A stretch of 14,514 bases of DNA, from NCBI GenBank assembly GCA_900618425.1, contig UZAN01041825.1, positions 30,431-44,944 on the forward strand, written 5' to 3'. A model generated the notes under the pieces. That model was given only the letters and a program-made list of their open reading frames with translations, was not told the DNA's origin and searched no databases. Source of the stretch: Echinostoma caproni (taxonomy: Eukaryota; Platyhelminthes; Trematoda; Plagiorchiida; Echinostomatidae). The translations under genes and the position numbers were made by a program. Of this stretch, positions 1 to 9,812 are shown piece by piece (positions within the stretch are counted from its first letter, which is position 1; each line of letters begins with the position of its first letter).

Positions 1-249
1 ATTCTAAGGCCACGAGGCAATCCACAAGGTAGGGCCTCCTATTCGTGCTTTCTGAGCAAGAGTCACGACCCTCGTTTCTATTGGCCCATCCGATTAATTA
101 AAGGAAGAACCCGATCGACCTTTAGTACCTGTCTGACCCGTATTGGAGATCAATGAAAGAACCCTATGGTGTTTGAGTGCTATCATAAGATAGGCAGCCG
201 ATTACCGAGTCTAACTTTCGCTAGGTTTGATCCCCAGTTGCAGCAATCA
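1..249. other. Unassigned left edge, possibly eroded LINE 5' part
   Basis: I recognise no domain here. The RTE-type LINE that becomes clear from about position 300 should be preceded by an apurinic-type endonuclease domain. That domain is either outside the window or so decayed in this stretch that I cannot align it. All frames carry stops. An ATG at 166 opens a frame that runs into the recognisable element, but I see nothing that makes it a real start. Confidence 0.4.
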
Positions 250-2540
250 GTGAGTCACTTTGTTCAGTTTATCAAGCCTAATTCTCCCTACGCCTGGCAA
301 ACAACGGCAGAAAAGTCACCACCAACGGATACCCATGACACAGAGTTCGCGATGGCTGCAAATCAAGTGGAGCTCTCTAATCGCCTTTCAGTTCAGTCAG
401 AAGTAGAAGGACTCAATGAACACTGGAGGTAAATCAAGGAAGAAATGCAAATATCATTAAAAACAACGTCTGGCGTTGGTTCAAAATATAAAGGATGGAT
501 CTCGTCGACCTCGGCTGCCCTGCAGGACGCTCGCACAACCCTGCCTACGGATGCCACATATGATACAGCGCGCAAATCCCTTCAACGCCAGCTAATCAAC
601 AGTCTGAGGAATGACTGCGAGAAGTGGTGGATAGAAAGGTGTAGAGAAATCGAGAAAGCTGCGGCCAGTGATAATAATCACAATCGTTTCCATCTAATTA
701 GGAAATACCAGCTCAAGGAAATGAGGCGTAAGTGAGTTAATCAGGGAATTCGATGGCACACTGATTCACGATCAGCAACGCTGTCTTGACTGTTGGGCTG
801 AACATTTCAGGGCTCAGTTCAACTGGCCCTCATCGACATCTGAACTATCATCGTCCACCTCGATTGGGCAAATACTCCCAGCTAATGCCAGTCCTTCATC
901 TGAAGTGGAGGTTTCCCGGGAAATAAATTATCTCGAAAGACATAAGGACTCCGGCCCACACGGGTTGTCTCCATCGGATTTAAAGGATGGAGGCTCAGAC
1001 TTAGTCTCGGAGTTAACCAAGTTCCTGCGCTCAGTGTGGGAGAGAGAACAGGTTCCAACTGAATGGTGTGAATCGGTCATCACACCGATTTACAAGAAAG
1101 GTGACAGATCCTCTTGTGAATATCACAGAGAAATTAGTTTAATCAACATCGTCTCTAAACTTCTCGCTGGGATCATAATCCGTCGATTGTCTGCCGCACG
1201 TGAACAGTGCACGCGTGAGAACCAGGCTGGCTTTAGAATAGGTCGAGGTTGTATCGACCACATCTTCACTCTTCGCTAAACTCTGGAGCACCGACATTCT
1301 TTTCGTATACCCACCATCTCTGTCTTCCTGGATCTGAAAGCGGCTTTCGACTCAGTCATTCACCCTGCCTTTCTCTAAAAGGCGTGTCCGAGAAGTTAAT
1401 TTCAATATTACAATCCCTTTATACTAATAACCGAAGTCAAGTCAGAGCTTACAGCACTTTTTTACCCGAATTCACCACGAAAGTGGTGTCGTCAGGGTAT
1501 CTCTCTCCTTTCCTATTTAACTTTGTTATAGATCTGATTATAGAATCAGCCCTATCCTCGTGCGAGAATAGTGGCATCGATTTACTCCCAGGTGGCAGGC
1601 TCTCTGATCTAGAATATGCAGACGACATTGTGCTACAAAGTGAACATCCAGGTTAGTTACAAGATTTTCTGGATAGTTTGAGTGCTAGTGTAATCAGGTT
1701 CGGTATGCGTTTTGCACCTTCAAAATGTACAATGTTACTTCAAGACTGGGTTGGTCCAGCACCCGGCCTCACCCTAACTGGGAAAGTATTAGGGCAAGTG
1801 GATAAGTTTTGTTTCTTGTTCAGCTACATCTCACCCGGTGGACGCATTACGGATGAGACATCTGTGGCGTCGTCGCGACATTCGGCCGTCTGTGAAGGGT
1901 CGAGTGTATGCCGCAGCAGTTAGGTAAGTTCTGCCATATGGAGCAGAAACTTGGGCAATAAGAAAATAGGAGAAAGATAGTCTGTCGGTGTTTAAAAACC
2001 GCTGTCTACGCAACATTGCACGCATCTGGTGGAGCACTCGGACGAACAATGATGAGGTTAGGCGGTGAGTTTTGGGTACCTGCGGTCGCCCACTGAAGCA
2101 AGTGGTCGAATACCATAGATTACGTTGGTTGGGGCACGTGTTAAGCATGTCACCAGATAGGTTGCCACGGCGAGCGATGTTCACCGAGGCAAGTAGTGGG
2201 TGGAAGAAAGTCAAGGGTGGTCAAGTAAAGACCTCGCATGAGGGTATGAAAACCCTGACCAGGGGGTTAGGTCACACAGGTCCCGTTAGACTCCTTGGCT
2301 GGGGACCTCGGGATGATCGTGTCCGATAGTTAGGTACACTGAGTGATGTGGCTGAATGTCATAAACAGTGGCGTTCGTGCACCTTATCGATTTCTTCGCA
2401 GCCATAGTTTACTGGAGTTCTCAATTTTCTCTTCGACTCTACCTTCAACTTTCCTGTTCTTCTCCCATTATTCTTCCAAATTGTCAGCCAAAAGACAGCA
2501 ACCAAAACCGGAGCACGAAAATGCGTGGTAATCGTTGTTC
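250..2540 (+). mobile_element. Degenerate RTE-clade non-LTR retrotransposon
   Basis: This is a 5'-incomplete LINE. The order seen is: a possible last piece of the endonuclease (FSLRLANNGRK, about 282-314), the inter-domain linker (VELSNRLS, then EEMQISLKT), the RT domain and the C-terminal domain (RLRWLGHVLSM, RLPRRAMF, LLGWGPRDD). This combination of linker and C-terminal motifs is what I know from RTE-type elements of flukes. The coding part ends at a TAG at 2405-2407. The 3' UTR is short and its end is not sharp; 2540 is a guess, since I see no clear tail repeat or target-site duplication. Many stops and frame changes show it is an old, inactive copy. Clade assignment is from motif memory, not from an alignment. 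Confidence 0.85.
300..2407 (+). pseudogene. RTE-type reverse transcriptase pseudogene
   Basis: The protein would reverse-transcribe the element's own RNA at a nicked target. Reading by frame: frame 1 from about 315 to 730, with a stop at 430-432; frame 2 from 731 to about 1360, with a stop at 1277-1279; frame 1 from about 1365 to 1857, with a stop at 1654-1656; frame 2 from 1859 to 2407, with stops at 1925, 1967, 2066 and 2327. RT signatures are visible in order: SVITPIYKKGD, NQAGFRIGRGCIDHI, the first catalytic aspartate in FLDLKAAFDSV (codon 1331), LSPFLFNFVIDLI and the YADD box at 1615-1626, then FGMRFAPSKC. The turn before LSPFLF reads KVVSSGY instead of the usual SGVRQG, which fits two compensating indels near 1480-1500. 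After this come RRRDIRPSVKGRV, GAETW, CLRNIARIWW and WLGHVLSM. No intact product is possible. Confidence 0.88.
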
Positions 2541-3960
2541 AAACTGAAACTGTTTATTAAGCAGCACTTTAGATTTGGTATATTGATCGTAGGTGAACTT
2601 ACTCAGCTAGTCTCAACTTTATGAATCTAACTGAGAAAGCCCAATCTGAAATTGCAATGGGATGGGACCCAATGCCACAGTGGGAAAGTCCCGACATTTT
2701 CCCAATGTTATTGAATACAAGGTAGTAAATATAACGAACAGAATTCGGTAATCTGATTTGTCCATTCACTCCATCGGTGTCGCGTAATTTCTGCACTGGA
2801 AGAAACTAGTGCGTGGGGAACCCTATGAATGCACCACGATTCTCCTTTTGTCAATGTACGTTTTCTGGTGTCACTAACAGAGGCTCGCACTTTTGCAAGT
2901 ATTGTTTGATCGGAATCGTTGGGGATGGGGAGCATGTCGTGGGCTGACGGACACAACATGAACTGAACTAGTGACTTAAAAACTAGGGATTTGCGACTAA
3001 AATCATGGAATATGCAAGTTCGCCTACAATCTGTGTTCTGATTGCAACAACGAAAGTAATCGTACTGTGGGAGTTCTAGCAGAACCAGTCTTAATCAAAT
3101 CACAGACAATTAACTTTTGCACTTGCCGCTGAATTATCACATAGTGGTGCTAATGGGCAATCGAAAACTGCAATAATCAGGTCGGATAGGTTATTGGTGA
3201 ATTGTGGGACTCACCACCGTGCATTTTTGTATTCTTCCCGGTTCGGTGGATACGCACTCCACTGGTGGATACAGGCCAAAATCAGATGCTACGCTTGGCT
3301 ACGCTTGCCCCGTCTTCCAGTAGTTTGTGCGACGTGTGGAGGAAAATAACATTGGAATCAATTGTTTCCCTATTCGTCGTTCTGGAGATCTCTGATTGAT
3401 TCAGTTTGAATTCCGATATGATCCTTTTATCGGTAGACGTCTGATATCACGAAAAAATATGTAATGCCAGAGAATCTGGCTGAGTCGGAACACGCACCAG
3501 ACGGTAACGAAATTAAGCAAATGCTGCTCGCCGGGTTTTAGCAATTTGGCGCTCCGGAAGCCCACATCAGTGACCGATGAAATACTTATCATTTTGGAAA
3601 CTGAAACATCCACCCGACAGACAAATCCAGCACACTCGAATATTTGCCTGACCGATTCGAATGTAGCATCCATCCTAAGTGTAAGAGTGGCTTAAAAAAT
3701 GATCCATAGTCTTGTGTGCAACCGTCAAGTGATTGAAAAATTCTTCTACGACTGGGTTCGGAGTGATGAATGACAGCGTAGACAGTTGTAACAAATCGTT
3801 TTGATTTTAAAGTTACGTCACTGTCGGATGAAGCGGACCACATCGATCGTAACTTGACAAGAAAATGCACCGATGAAAGGCAGCTGGGCTCTTTATTTTC
3901 TGGAGACATTGGTTTTTACCCATTGATCGGTACGGAGAAAAACGTACTTGCCAATTTGGA
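2541..3960. other. Unassigned sequence between LINE and central region
   Basis: I find no recognisable gene. The minus strand has four short open stretches: 2599-2796, 2708-2959 (83 codons), 3401-3673 (90 codons) and 3589-3909 (106 codons). They overlap pairwise in different frames, and none carries a motif I can name. They may be chance openings or remnants of unrecognised repeats. A perfect 10-base tandem duplication (GCTACGCTTG twice) lies at 3288-3307. No splice-consistent exon series is evident. Confidence 0.4.
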
Positions 3961-5519
3961 AAGTATAGAGCTGAAACTGTGCCGCATCTTTTATTTGTTG
4001 TGTTGGGTTTTCACTCGTAGTGCCTAATCCAAACATTCCCGATTGGGATCTGATAATCACTAAGATCTACATGAAAAGTGAAATGCCAGATATGTTCTCT
4101 GTCAGATAGCATTTTGGGATTTTGTATCTTAAAGGGTCTCAGAAATCTTTGAGGCAGCCTTCCAGTTTACCAAATTATTTTCTCGAATTTAACAGTTAGA
4201 AATTGTTGAAGTCCACTTGAAAAGAAACGCACGGTCAACCACAGGTTTAGAAATTGGGATGATAATGATGGGGTTAGGGCACCCAAGCTTCAAGCATTGA
4301 TCGAAGTCATGAGACACGTTGAGTTTCCTCAGATTTCTTGCTCTCAATACCTAGCGCTTTGAGTCTTTCACAGGAATGAATACAGTATATTACACCAAGC
4401 CAGATAACATATCTGCTATTACTATGCTATTCAGTACATTCGTATTGATCAGAATAAACACCCTAATGATAAAAGAATCATGTATTAGAAAGAATGAACT
4501 TTCATGCTCAGAGCTGTGACTTTCGAACTTCTACAAATTTATTCTTGTCACCCAAGGTAGTGCGAATTCAACGGGTGAGAAGAAAATAAAAACATTGCAG
4601 TGAGATATAAAGTTTGGAATCAATACCCTTTACCCACACTTATCCAGATACACATATGGTAATGTAGACTGAAATGTGTTTCCAAATTGAGAGTCCTGTC
4701 GCTCAACTGTCACCACCCCCTGAGGTGCACATACTCAAATAGTTTGCGAGGATCATAAAAGTAACCCAATAGTCGGTTATTTTTCCAATATGAGAATAAA
4801 AAAGGTATCCCCTTTTTGTTCATCCGTAGAATAATTCCCCTTAAGACCTTTGCTTGACCCCATTTCAATTTCTACCCAAAGACATATGACTATAAATGAA
4901 TCACTGGATAATATTGTAATATTGGGAAACTTGGACCACTATTTAATCGGATCGGATACAGTGTGAGAGAGATAGCTTCTTTTTTGGATGAAACCAATGT
5001 GGTTGGAACTAGACACATCAGTCACCGCAAAACATAGATCACATTGGTGGAGTGAATAGGAGCAGATTGTAGAATAGTATAAAGGATATATGTGTGATGT
5101 GTATGATTTAATACCATTCGGAATCACGTGTCTATTTCTGCACCTCGGGATTGACCTCGTAGCAGCTCCAGTAGAATATGCAATGAATAGTTTCAGATCA
5201 GTGACAAACCTGACTCTAGAGATAGTTTCTTGTGCGAACAGCTTTTGCAAATAAAGTCTCGTATCATGTGGATTTCGTGTTGAATGGATAACGGGTATCG
5301 ACCACCTCCATTCCGGTCAGTTTTGAAAGAGGTCAGTTTTTAAAAGTGCATTTGGGGTATGGACACTAAAATATTAACAAAACTTTAACGGTTAGAAAAA
5401 ACGACATCCTTTCAAGTCCGAAGTATTTTTGTGTACTCGCCAAGAAAGTGCACACGATAGCTATCTCGTCCTTATGGCAGACGGGTGGTAACGGCTTCAT
5501 TTTCCGACCCGAAGAGTCG
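3961..5519. other. Unassigned AT-rich sequence
   Basis: No domain, RNA gene or long repeat is recognisable. The only sizeable open frame is 4939-5250 on the minus strand (103 codons), without any familiar motif. Stops are frequent in all other frames. The composition becomes visibly less AT-rich from about 5490, just before the hairpin and hammerhead-like motif, which suggests a different sequence class starts there. Confidence 0.4.
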
Positions 5520-5538
5520 CCGGTCGCGTACCGACCGG
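5520..5538 (+). other. Perfect 7-bp GC-rich hairpin
   Basis: CCGGTCG at 5520-5526 pairs fully with CGACCGG at 5532-5538 across the five-base loop CGTAC. It lies 22 bases upstream of the hammerhead-like core and may belong to the same repeated RNA. The pairing is seen directly; a function is inference. Confidence 0.6.
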
Positions 5539-5560
5539 AACACAGAAATAGTGCGCAACG

Positions 5561-5598
5561 CTGATGAGGCCCAACAATGGCGAAACAGGACCAGGGTC
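5561..5598 (+). ncRNA. Hammerhead-ribozyme-like motif, probably degenerate
   Basis: The conserved core strings of a hammerhead ribozyme occur in the right order: CTGATGA at 5561-5567, a small stem-loop (GCC 5569-5571 with GGC 5579-5581), GAAAC at 5582-5586, and a GTC triplet at 5596-5598 where cleavage would be expected. Stem III would be only two pairs (A5585-T5597, C5586-G5596). G5568 is an extra base next to stem II, as if a pairing C had been lost. I cannot draw a convincing stem I between the bases before 5561 and those after 5598, so self-cleavage by this copy is doubtful. Hammerheads are known in fluke satellites (the schistosome Sm-alpha family) and in Penelope-like retroelements, so a retroelement origin is plausible. 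A chance match is the alternative. Confidence 0.45.
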
Positions 5599-5610
5599 GT
5601 ATCCGGCTGC

Positions 5611-6346
5611 TCATACTTCATGCAATAAATTTTAGCAAATTGATACATTTTTATTCCATCGTTTTCTTATCTAAAATGTGATCAAATGTCCCGATTAGGA
5701 GGAAATCTGTGAGCACAGACAAGTGAGTACTGAGTCACTCGGATCATTTCAAGTGGTTCTACGGTCAAAGTTTATGGAATCGAGTTTCACGGATGGAATA
5801 AAAAGAGCAAATGTGACACCATTCCTTTTCCTATTTAGGGATACATTGTGAAGGACGAAGTGCAACGTGATAGCGAAACATTACGCATCAAGGTCCAAAT
5901 AAAAACTGATATACGTACACGCGTTTCATCTTTGACATTCGTGTAACATCGATAGGGATGCATTTCGCCTGTGCATCATGTTCGCGATCACTGTTTAGTA
6001 AACGTTTTTCGGTGACAGTGGATTTGTCACAAGGAGAACACATGTGCGATTCGTGGACTGTGATTCGAATCCGGGTGGTCGGGTGCGCGGGGGGGGGGGG
6101 TAGGGATGCTGTTGAGGTGATCACATAACCAATAAACTATTCTGCTATGAGAACAGGAGCTAAGGGACGTCCTGTCGCGCAGCTCTGTTCACTCCACTTT
6201 GCTGCGGGAGCCAGGAGTATATTCGCAAAACACCTGCAGCAGAGTGCCACGCATCATTGAAGTCAAAGTTAAATTTTTATTATGGGTATTACTTACAAGC
6301 TCATGCTTCTCTTGTCCCCATAGGATATTAACATGATTGAATCGTT
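5611..6346. other. Unassigned; possible 3' flank of minus-strand LINE
   Basis: No coding domain is recognisable. The part nearest 6347 would contain the 3' UTR of the minus-strand CR1-type fragment that ends there, but I see no tail repeat that fixes its end. A 12-G run lies at 6089-6100 in a C/G-rich patch. The minus-strand open frame 5888-6124 is short, partly low-complexity (it crosses the G run) and unrecognised. Confidence 0.35.
6089..6100. repeat. Poly-G run (12 G)
   Basis: Twelve consecutive G residues follow GTGCGC. Mononucleotide runs of this length are prone to length polymorphism and sequencing error, so the exact count is uncertain. Confidence 0.9.
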
Positions 6347-6935
6347 TCACGGCGAAAAGAAATCATACAGTTCTAGGTAGGAGTTTATAGAGAATGTAGG
6401 CATCAATGAACTTGCGTTTGTCTTTAGTCGTATAGAAATGTGAGTTGTACCAAGGTCTCTCTCATTGAGTCTCTGCTTGAAAGATTCAATAGTTGGTGCA
6501 CATACGACGTGAGATGGGTGTTCGAAGTACTGCAAACTTTGACTGCAAAAGATTGGTGCCGGCATTCCAGTTGACACCTTGGAAGCAGTAACTTGAAACG
6601 GTGTCCCCTAAGGTGTACATTGTTGCATAATATGAGCAGCTGCCGACATGGTTGGTTTGGGTTCTACAGTATTTGATACATCAAAATCAAGTCTCTCCGA
6701 ATTCGGCGGTACTGAGGAGAATATAGTCCCAGTGATCGTAATCTCTTCCCATGGGTGAGGCAATGCAAGCCCTTGATCATCTTGGTGGCTGGCGATCCTT
6801 TATGGGCACTCAAGCATGTTGTAATCACGTTGCCACCATGGGCTCCAAGCTTGGATAGCCTACTCTGTGTACGGTCGAATAAACACTGACAGCAAACTTG
6901 GGAACGGTGCTGATTCAAACCGACCACCCGTGAAT
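6347..6935 (-). pseudogene. CR1-superfamily RT C-terminal fragment
   Basis: Read on the minus strand, this is the region downstream of the RT catalytic core of a CR1-like LINE. In order: FPSLLSVFIRPYTE followed by an in-frame stop and AIQAWSPWWQRD, then ATKMIKGLHCL, RLRSLGLYSPQYRRIRRDL, YQIL with a stop at 6666-6664, VHLRGHRFKLLLPRC, ECRHQSFAVKVC and, after a frame change, HVVCAPTIESFKQRL. The frame finally stops at 6349-6347. At least three frame changes and two stops make it dead. No RT catalytic box is visible upstream, so it looks 5'-truncated near 6935, as is usual for LINE insertions. The motif set (AxKMIKGL, LRGH, VVCAPTI.SFKxRL) is standard for CR1-type elements; the exact family is not determined. 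Confidence 0.82.
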
Positions 6936-8439
6936 TGTCGAAAGCTCAGAACGTGAGATTGAATTCAATAAAATCTACTTGGGTGCTATTTGTTGTATTT
7001 TATTTGGCCAGATTTGCCCCCCTCCCCCTCAAACTTCAAGAATTCAAGTGTTATGGGGTGGTCAGTGATAGACAAATTCACGACACTTTGTTTGCAAGTT
7101 GTCTGAATGTCTTACTTCAGATCCCACACATGATCCGAAGTCCTTCGTCATCATACACTCTTGAAAGTACTGTACCAGCCCATCTCATCAAAAATATTTG
7201 TAGTTACGTGCAATTTCGAACTCCAACTAAAAGTCGCACAAATTTGCTTGAATTTAACCGCAAACTCACCCGAACACCTCTATTTTTCTACAGTGGCAAT
7301 GCTCGTTGTTCACGTAATCATTTGCAATTGCTTGCCAAAATGCCTAACATCCCCCACCCCCGAATACACCCGATTCACCTTGCTCCAAAAATACATGTGC
7401 ATGTGCCTCGTTCGCCCGAGTCCAGGCATCAGTGCATTCCGATCTGAATGCATGTCATGTCTTTCCAGACTCCGTACTGGAGATCGATTGAAGAAGGAAT
7501 CCCATTTTCTAAAGCAAATCTTTTGAAAGAATGGGTGACCTGTCCATTGTGGCAATCAGGTCTCGCGTCAGGATCAACAATCAAGGAACAATCGAATCTG
7601 GCAATTTGATTTATGATATTTAGAGTCGTTTAGTTGTTCCATTTCGCCTGTTCGCCGAGCTTGGCAATTTGTTTGCAAACGTTTCATCACCAGCCGAGGT
7701 GACATCATCAGTGCTTGTGAAGTGTGCGTCAACATCTTCTCCATAGCCGTGTGGCACTGTGTTGGTGCGACCTTAGAAACGCATGTTTGACGGTGAAATC
7801 CACAGACTTAATTAGAAACGATGTGATATCGTGTGTGTGATGGAAAGTGTATATTGTTTATATCATGTCCCAAATCGATCTAATCACAGCAAAATTATCA
7901 CTCTTACGCTTGATGTTTGCTATCCATGTGAGCAGCCAAAAATGGATTGAGGAGCACATGAGGCCATTGGGCACTACCAAAATTGATCCGAATATCACCG
8001 TGCAGTCGACCACATGAATGACCCACTCGGGTTGACAGAACAACCCCTTTTTCGTGCGTCCACAAACAGATGATCAGGAACCTTAGATGACTTTGACCAC
8101 TAAACATCATCAGCTTGCTTCATTCGACAACTGTAAAGGGTTTCTCGCAATCCTCGAATGGTCTAAAGCTTCTGTCGCCTAAGTTAAAGTACCGGATGAA
8201 TGACTTTTCGGGCAAGAATTGAAGTTAGGGTGGGATGCGACTCCGGTCTTAATTCTCGTGCAGAAGTTCGCAACTCCGACAGCCGGTAACCCCAGGCAAT
8301 CAGGCAAACCAAGGTATATATATTGCGATCAGTTAAATTAGGCGCAGTTAAATGAAACACATGCAGATCAATCTTTAATTGAATGAATCAAAATTTGGAG
8401 ACATTTTTACACAACATTCTATTGGATCTGTCCATACTT
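6936..8439. other. Unassigned; contains the longest ORF (6935-7447, +)
   Basis: A 170-codon plus-strand frame opens at 6935 and stops at 7447. A second plus-strand frame (7161-7526, 121 codons) and a minus-strand frame (7310-7555) are open across the same bases. I see no domain, signal peptide or familiar motif in any of them, and simultaneous openness in three frames argues for low stop density rather than a gene. At 7681-7711 the minus strand shows a second, weaker hammerhead-like arrangement. Two overlapping minus-strand frames (7858-8043 and 7904-8110) are unrecognised. No RNA gene or tandem repeat is evident. Confidence 0.4.
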
Positions 8440-8532
8440 CTATATTTTATCCGGTGTAACGATCAGTGTATAATTTTTAACTGAAATGTAAGCATATCTG
8501 AGCTTGTAAAAGTTATACAAATACAAATACAG
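8440..8532 (+). mobile_element. 5'-truncated LINE 3' end (same family as 10150-12924)
   Basis: This stretch matches the last about 80 bases of the large plus-strand LINE ending at 12924. Shared strings include TTTTTAACTGAAATGTAAGCAT (split here only by a small indel upstream), an AGTTATA block and the ATACAAATACA tail. The hairpin GTAAGC (8488-8493) with GCTTGT (8502-8507) is retained through two G-U pairs. The tail has three ATACAA-like units at 8515-8532. Similarity fades upstream of about 8440, so this is either a very short dead-on-arrival insertion or the tail of a non-autonomous element sharing the LINE's 3' end. No target-site duplication was identified. Confidence 0.78.
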
Positions 8533-9321
8533 GGAATCAGTAGTTTTGGGACTATTGGTTCATGACGAGCAAATCGAATATTCTCAACTTTGAATCATGT
8601 GACTGGAGCAGTCCAACTACAGACTCATCACTATGGTCATGCTTTCTTGCAAGCCGATCGGTCCATCGAACCCTTGCTTTTCACGATTTGATTTGCTCTA
8701 ATAGCGCTCATCTGAAATTGTCCCCCCTTCTCCTCGCAGGAAAAAAACCCAAAGACAAAATAGTTAGTTGCATACAGAAGCTCCGCGAGTTTTCCCGGTA
8801 TCGACTGCATGAATATATCTGTTTAGTTTTGGGAACTATTTGTCACACAAAATTAACGATGGTATACAGTTGAACTCGTCCACGTTCGTAATTTTCTGCC
8901 GGGGAACCGTTTAAATTTGGACCATCTATGGTTGTATGGACCAATCTTCTCGTCAGGCCCTCGGAGACACTAAATCAAACAATCAATGGTTAACGTGTGA
9001 GACCGTTTACAATCAGCATCATGGAACTAATCTTTTGAGGTCATCGATTCCTAAGCTCCATATTGTCACCATTTGGCACGAATCACGTTTGATCATGGAT
9101 GGATCAACCGATTATTGATCTCTTGTTATTTTGTCGCTTTGCCTTCTCCATCCCACCAGTGGTTCGCTGTACCCACCCCTCCTCCCGCACGTATGTACAG
9201 TTCCAATGTGACCTCATCCACAGCTCCACGTTCCACGGGTTTGGCACAGACAATTTTCATCAAATAATGCCATGTCTTGCTCGTTGCGCAAACAGTAGGA
9301 GCAAATGCCTGCAGGTATTTG
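8533..9321. other. Unassigned sequence
   Basis: Plus-strand open frames at 8562-8873 (103 codons) and 8936-9267 (overlapping short frames) carry no motif I recognise. The part from about 9120 to 9300 looks like it could belong to a dispersed repeat, but I have no second copy in the window to prove it. No RNA gene is visible. Confidence 0.35.
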
Positions 9322-9350
9322 CACACACATACACACACACACACACACAC
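9322..9350. repeat. CA dinucleotide microsatellite
   Basis: Four CA units, a single interrupting T at 9330, then an uninterrupted (AC)10 at 9331-9350. It makes spurious open frames on both strands (His-Thr on plus, Cys-Val on minus). Confidence 0.95.
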
Positions 9351-9651
9351 AAAACGTATTCATTCGAATTGTACCAGACTTTTCATATCTGCAGTTTCGA
9401 CTGAGAACAACCGGTGTTCTCTGAAGGGGTAGTGTCAACTCATGTGTGAAGGAAATCTCGCAATGGTCAGTCAATGCGTGGGGTCACTATATACGCCTAT
9501 AACGGTAAGCGAAATCCGCTTTGGTCCAGAATCCAAATTCAAATTTTCAACCATGGGTAAATTTTAAAACGGACGCTTATTGAATCCCGTAGTATCTGTA
9601 CACACTGGGTTCGGTTGGTGATACAATTAGATAGCAAATTATGACTTTCAC
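9351..9651. other. Unassigned; would hold 3' flank of minus-strand fragment
   Basis: No gene or repeat is recognisable. If the minus-strand CR1-type fragment at 9652-9812 kept its 3' UTR, it would lie here, but no tail repeat marks its end. Confidence 0.4.
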
Positions 9652-9812
9652 TCAGGGATGCTGAACAGTTAGGTGTTCTAATGCTTTATCCAGTTGTGAC
9701 TCGAATGCATCGATGGTTGGTGCACAAACAACTTGAGGTGGAAGAGAGTTCCAGGTATTACAAACTCTGAGGTTGAAAGAATGGCGCCCGCATTCCAGCC
9801 GACTCTTTTAGA
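9652..9812 (-). pseudogene. Second CR1-superfamily RT C-terminal fragment
   Basis: On the minus strand one uninterrupted frame of about 52 codons reads KSRLECGRHSFNLRVC, NTWNSLPPQVVCAPTIDAF and ESQLDKAL, stopping at TGA 9654-9652. This is the extreme C-terminus of a CR1-type LINE protein (the NxWNSLP...VV.AP....F...LD motif). It is homologous to the end of the fragment at 6347-6935: both have LEC.R.SF.....C and VVCAPTI, and the DNA around GTTGGTGCACA is shared. It keeps the WNSLP motif, which the other copy has lost, so the two copies complement each other. Upstream homology fades by about 9830, which makes this a severely 5'-truncated insertion. Confidence 0.83.

Noticed and set aside
166..432. 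ATG at 166 as a gene start
   Set aside because: The recognisable LINE linker begins only near 315, and the frame is joined to it by chance; there is no independent support for a start.
1831..2214. 127-codon minus-strand ORF
   Set aside because: It is antisense to the recognised RTE C-terminal domain and carries no motif of its own.
2708..2959. 83-codon minus-strand ORF that reads like a coherent protein
   Set aside because: No nameable domain and it overlaps another open frame on the same strand; kept only as unassigned sequence.
3288..3307. 10-base tandem duplication GCTACGCTTG
   Set aside because: A single small duplication without wider repeat context; replication slippage explains it.
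6062..6072. GATTCGAATCC, a good match to a Pol III box B, as in a tRNA or SINE
   Set aside because: No acceptable box A upstream and no cloverleaf can be drawn; the TTCGAA core is also self-complementary, so it is easily met by chance.
9099..9474. Overlapping ORFs on both strands with His-Thr and Cys-Val runs
   Set aside because: The runs are translations of the CA microsatellite at 9322-9350; nothing else in them is recognisable.
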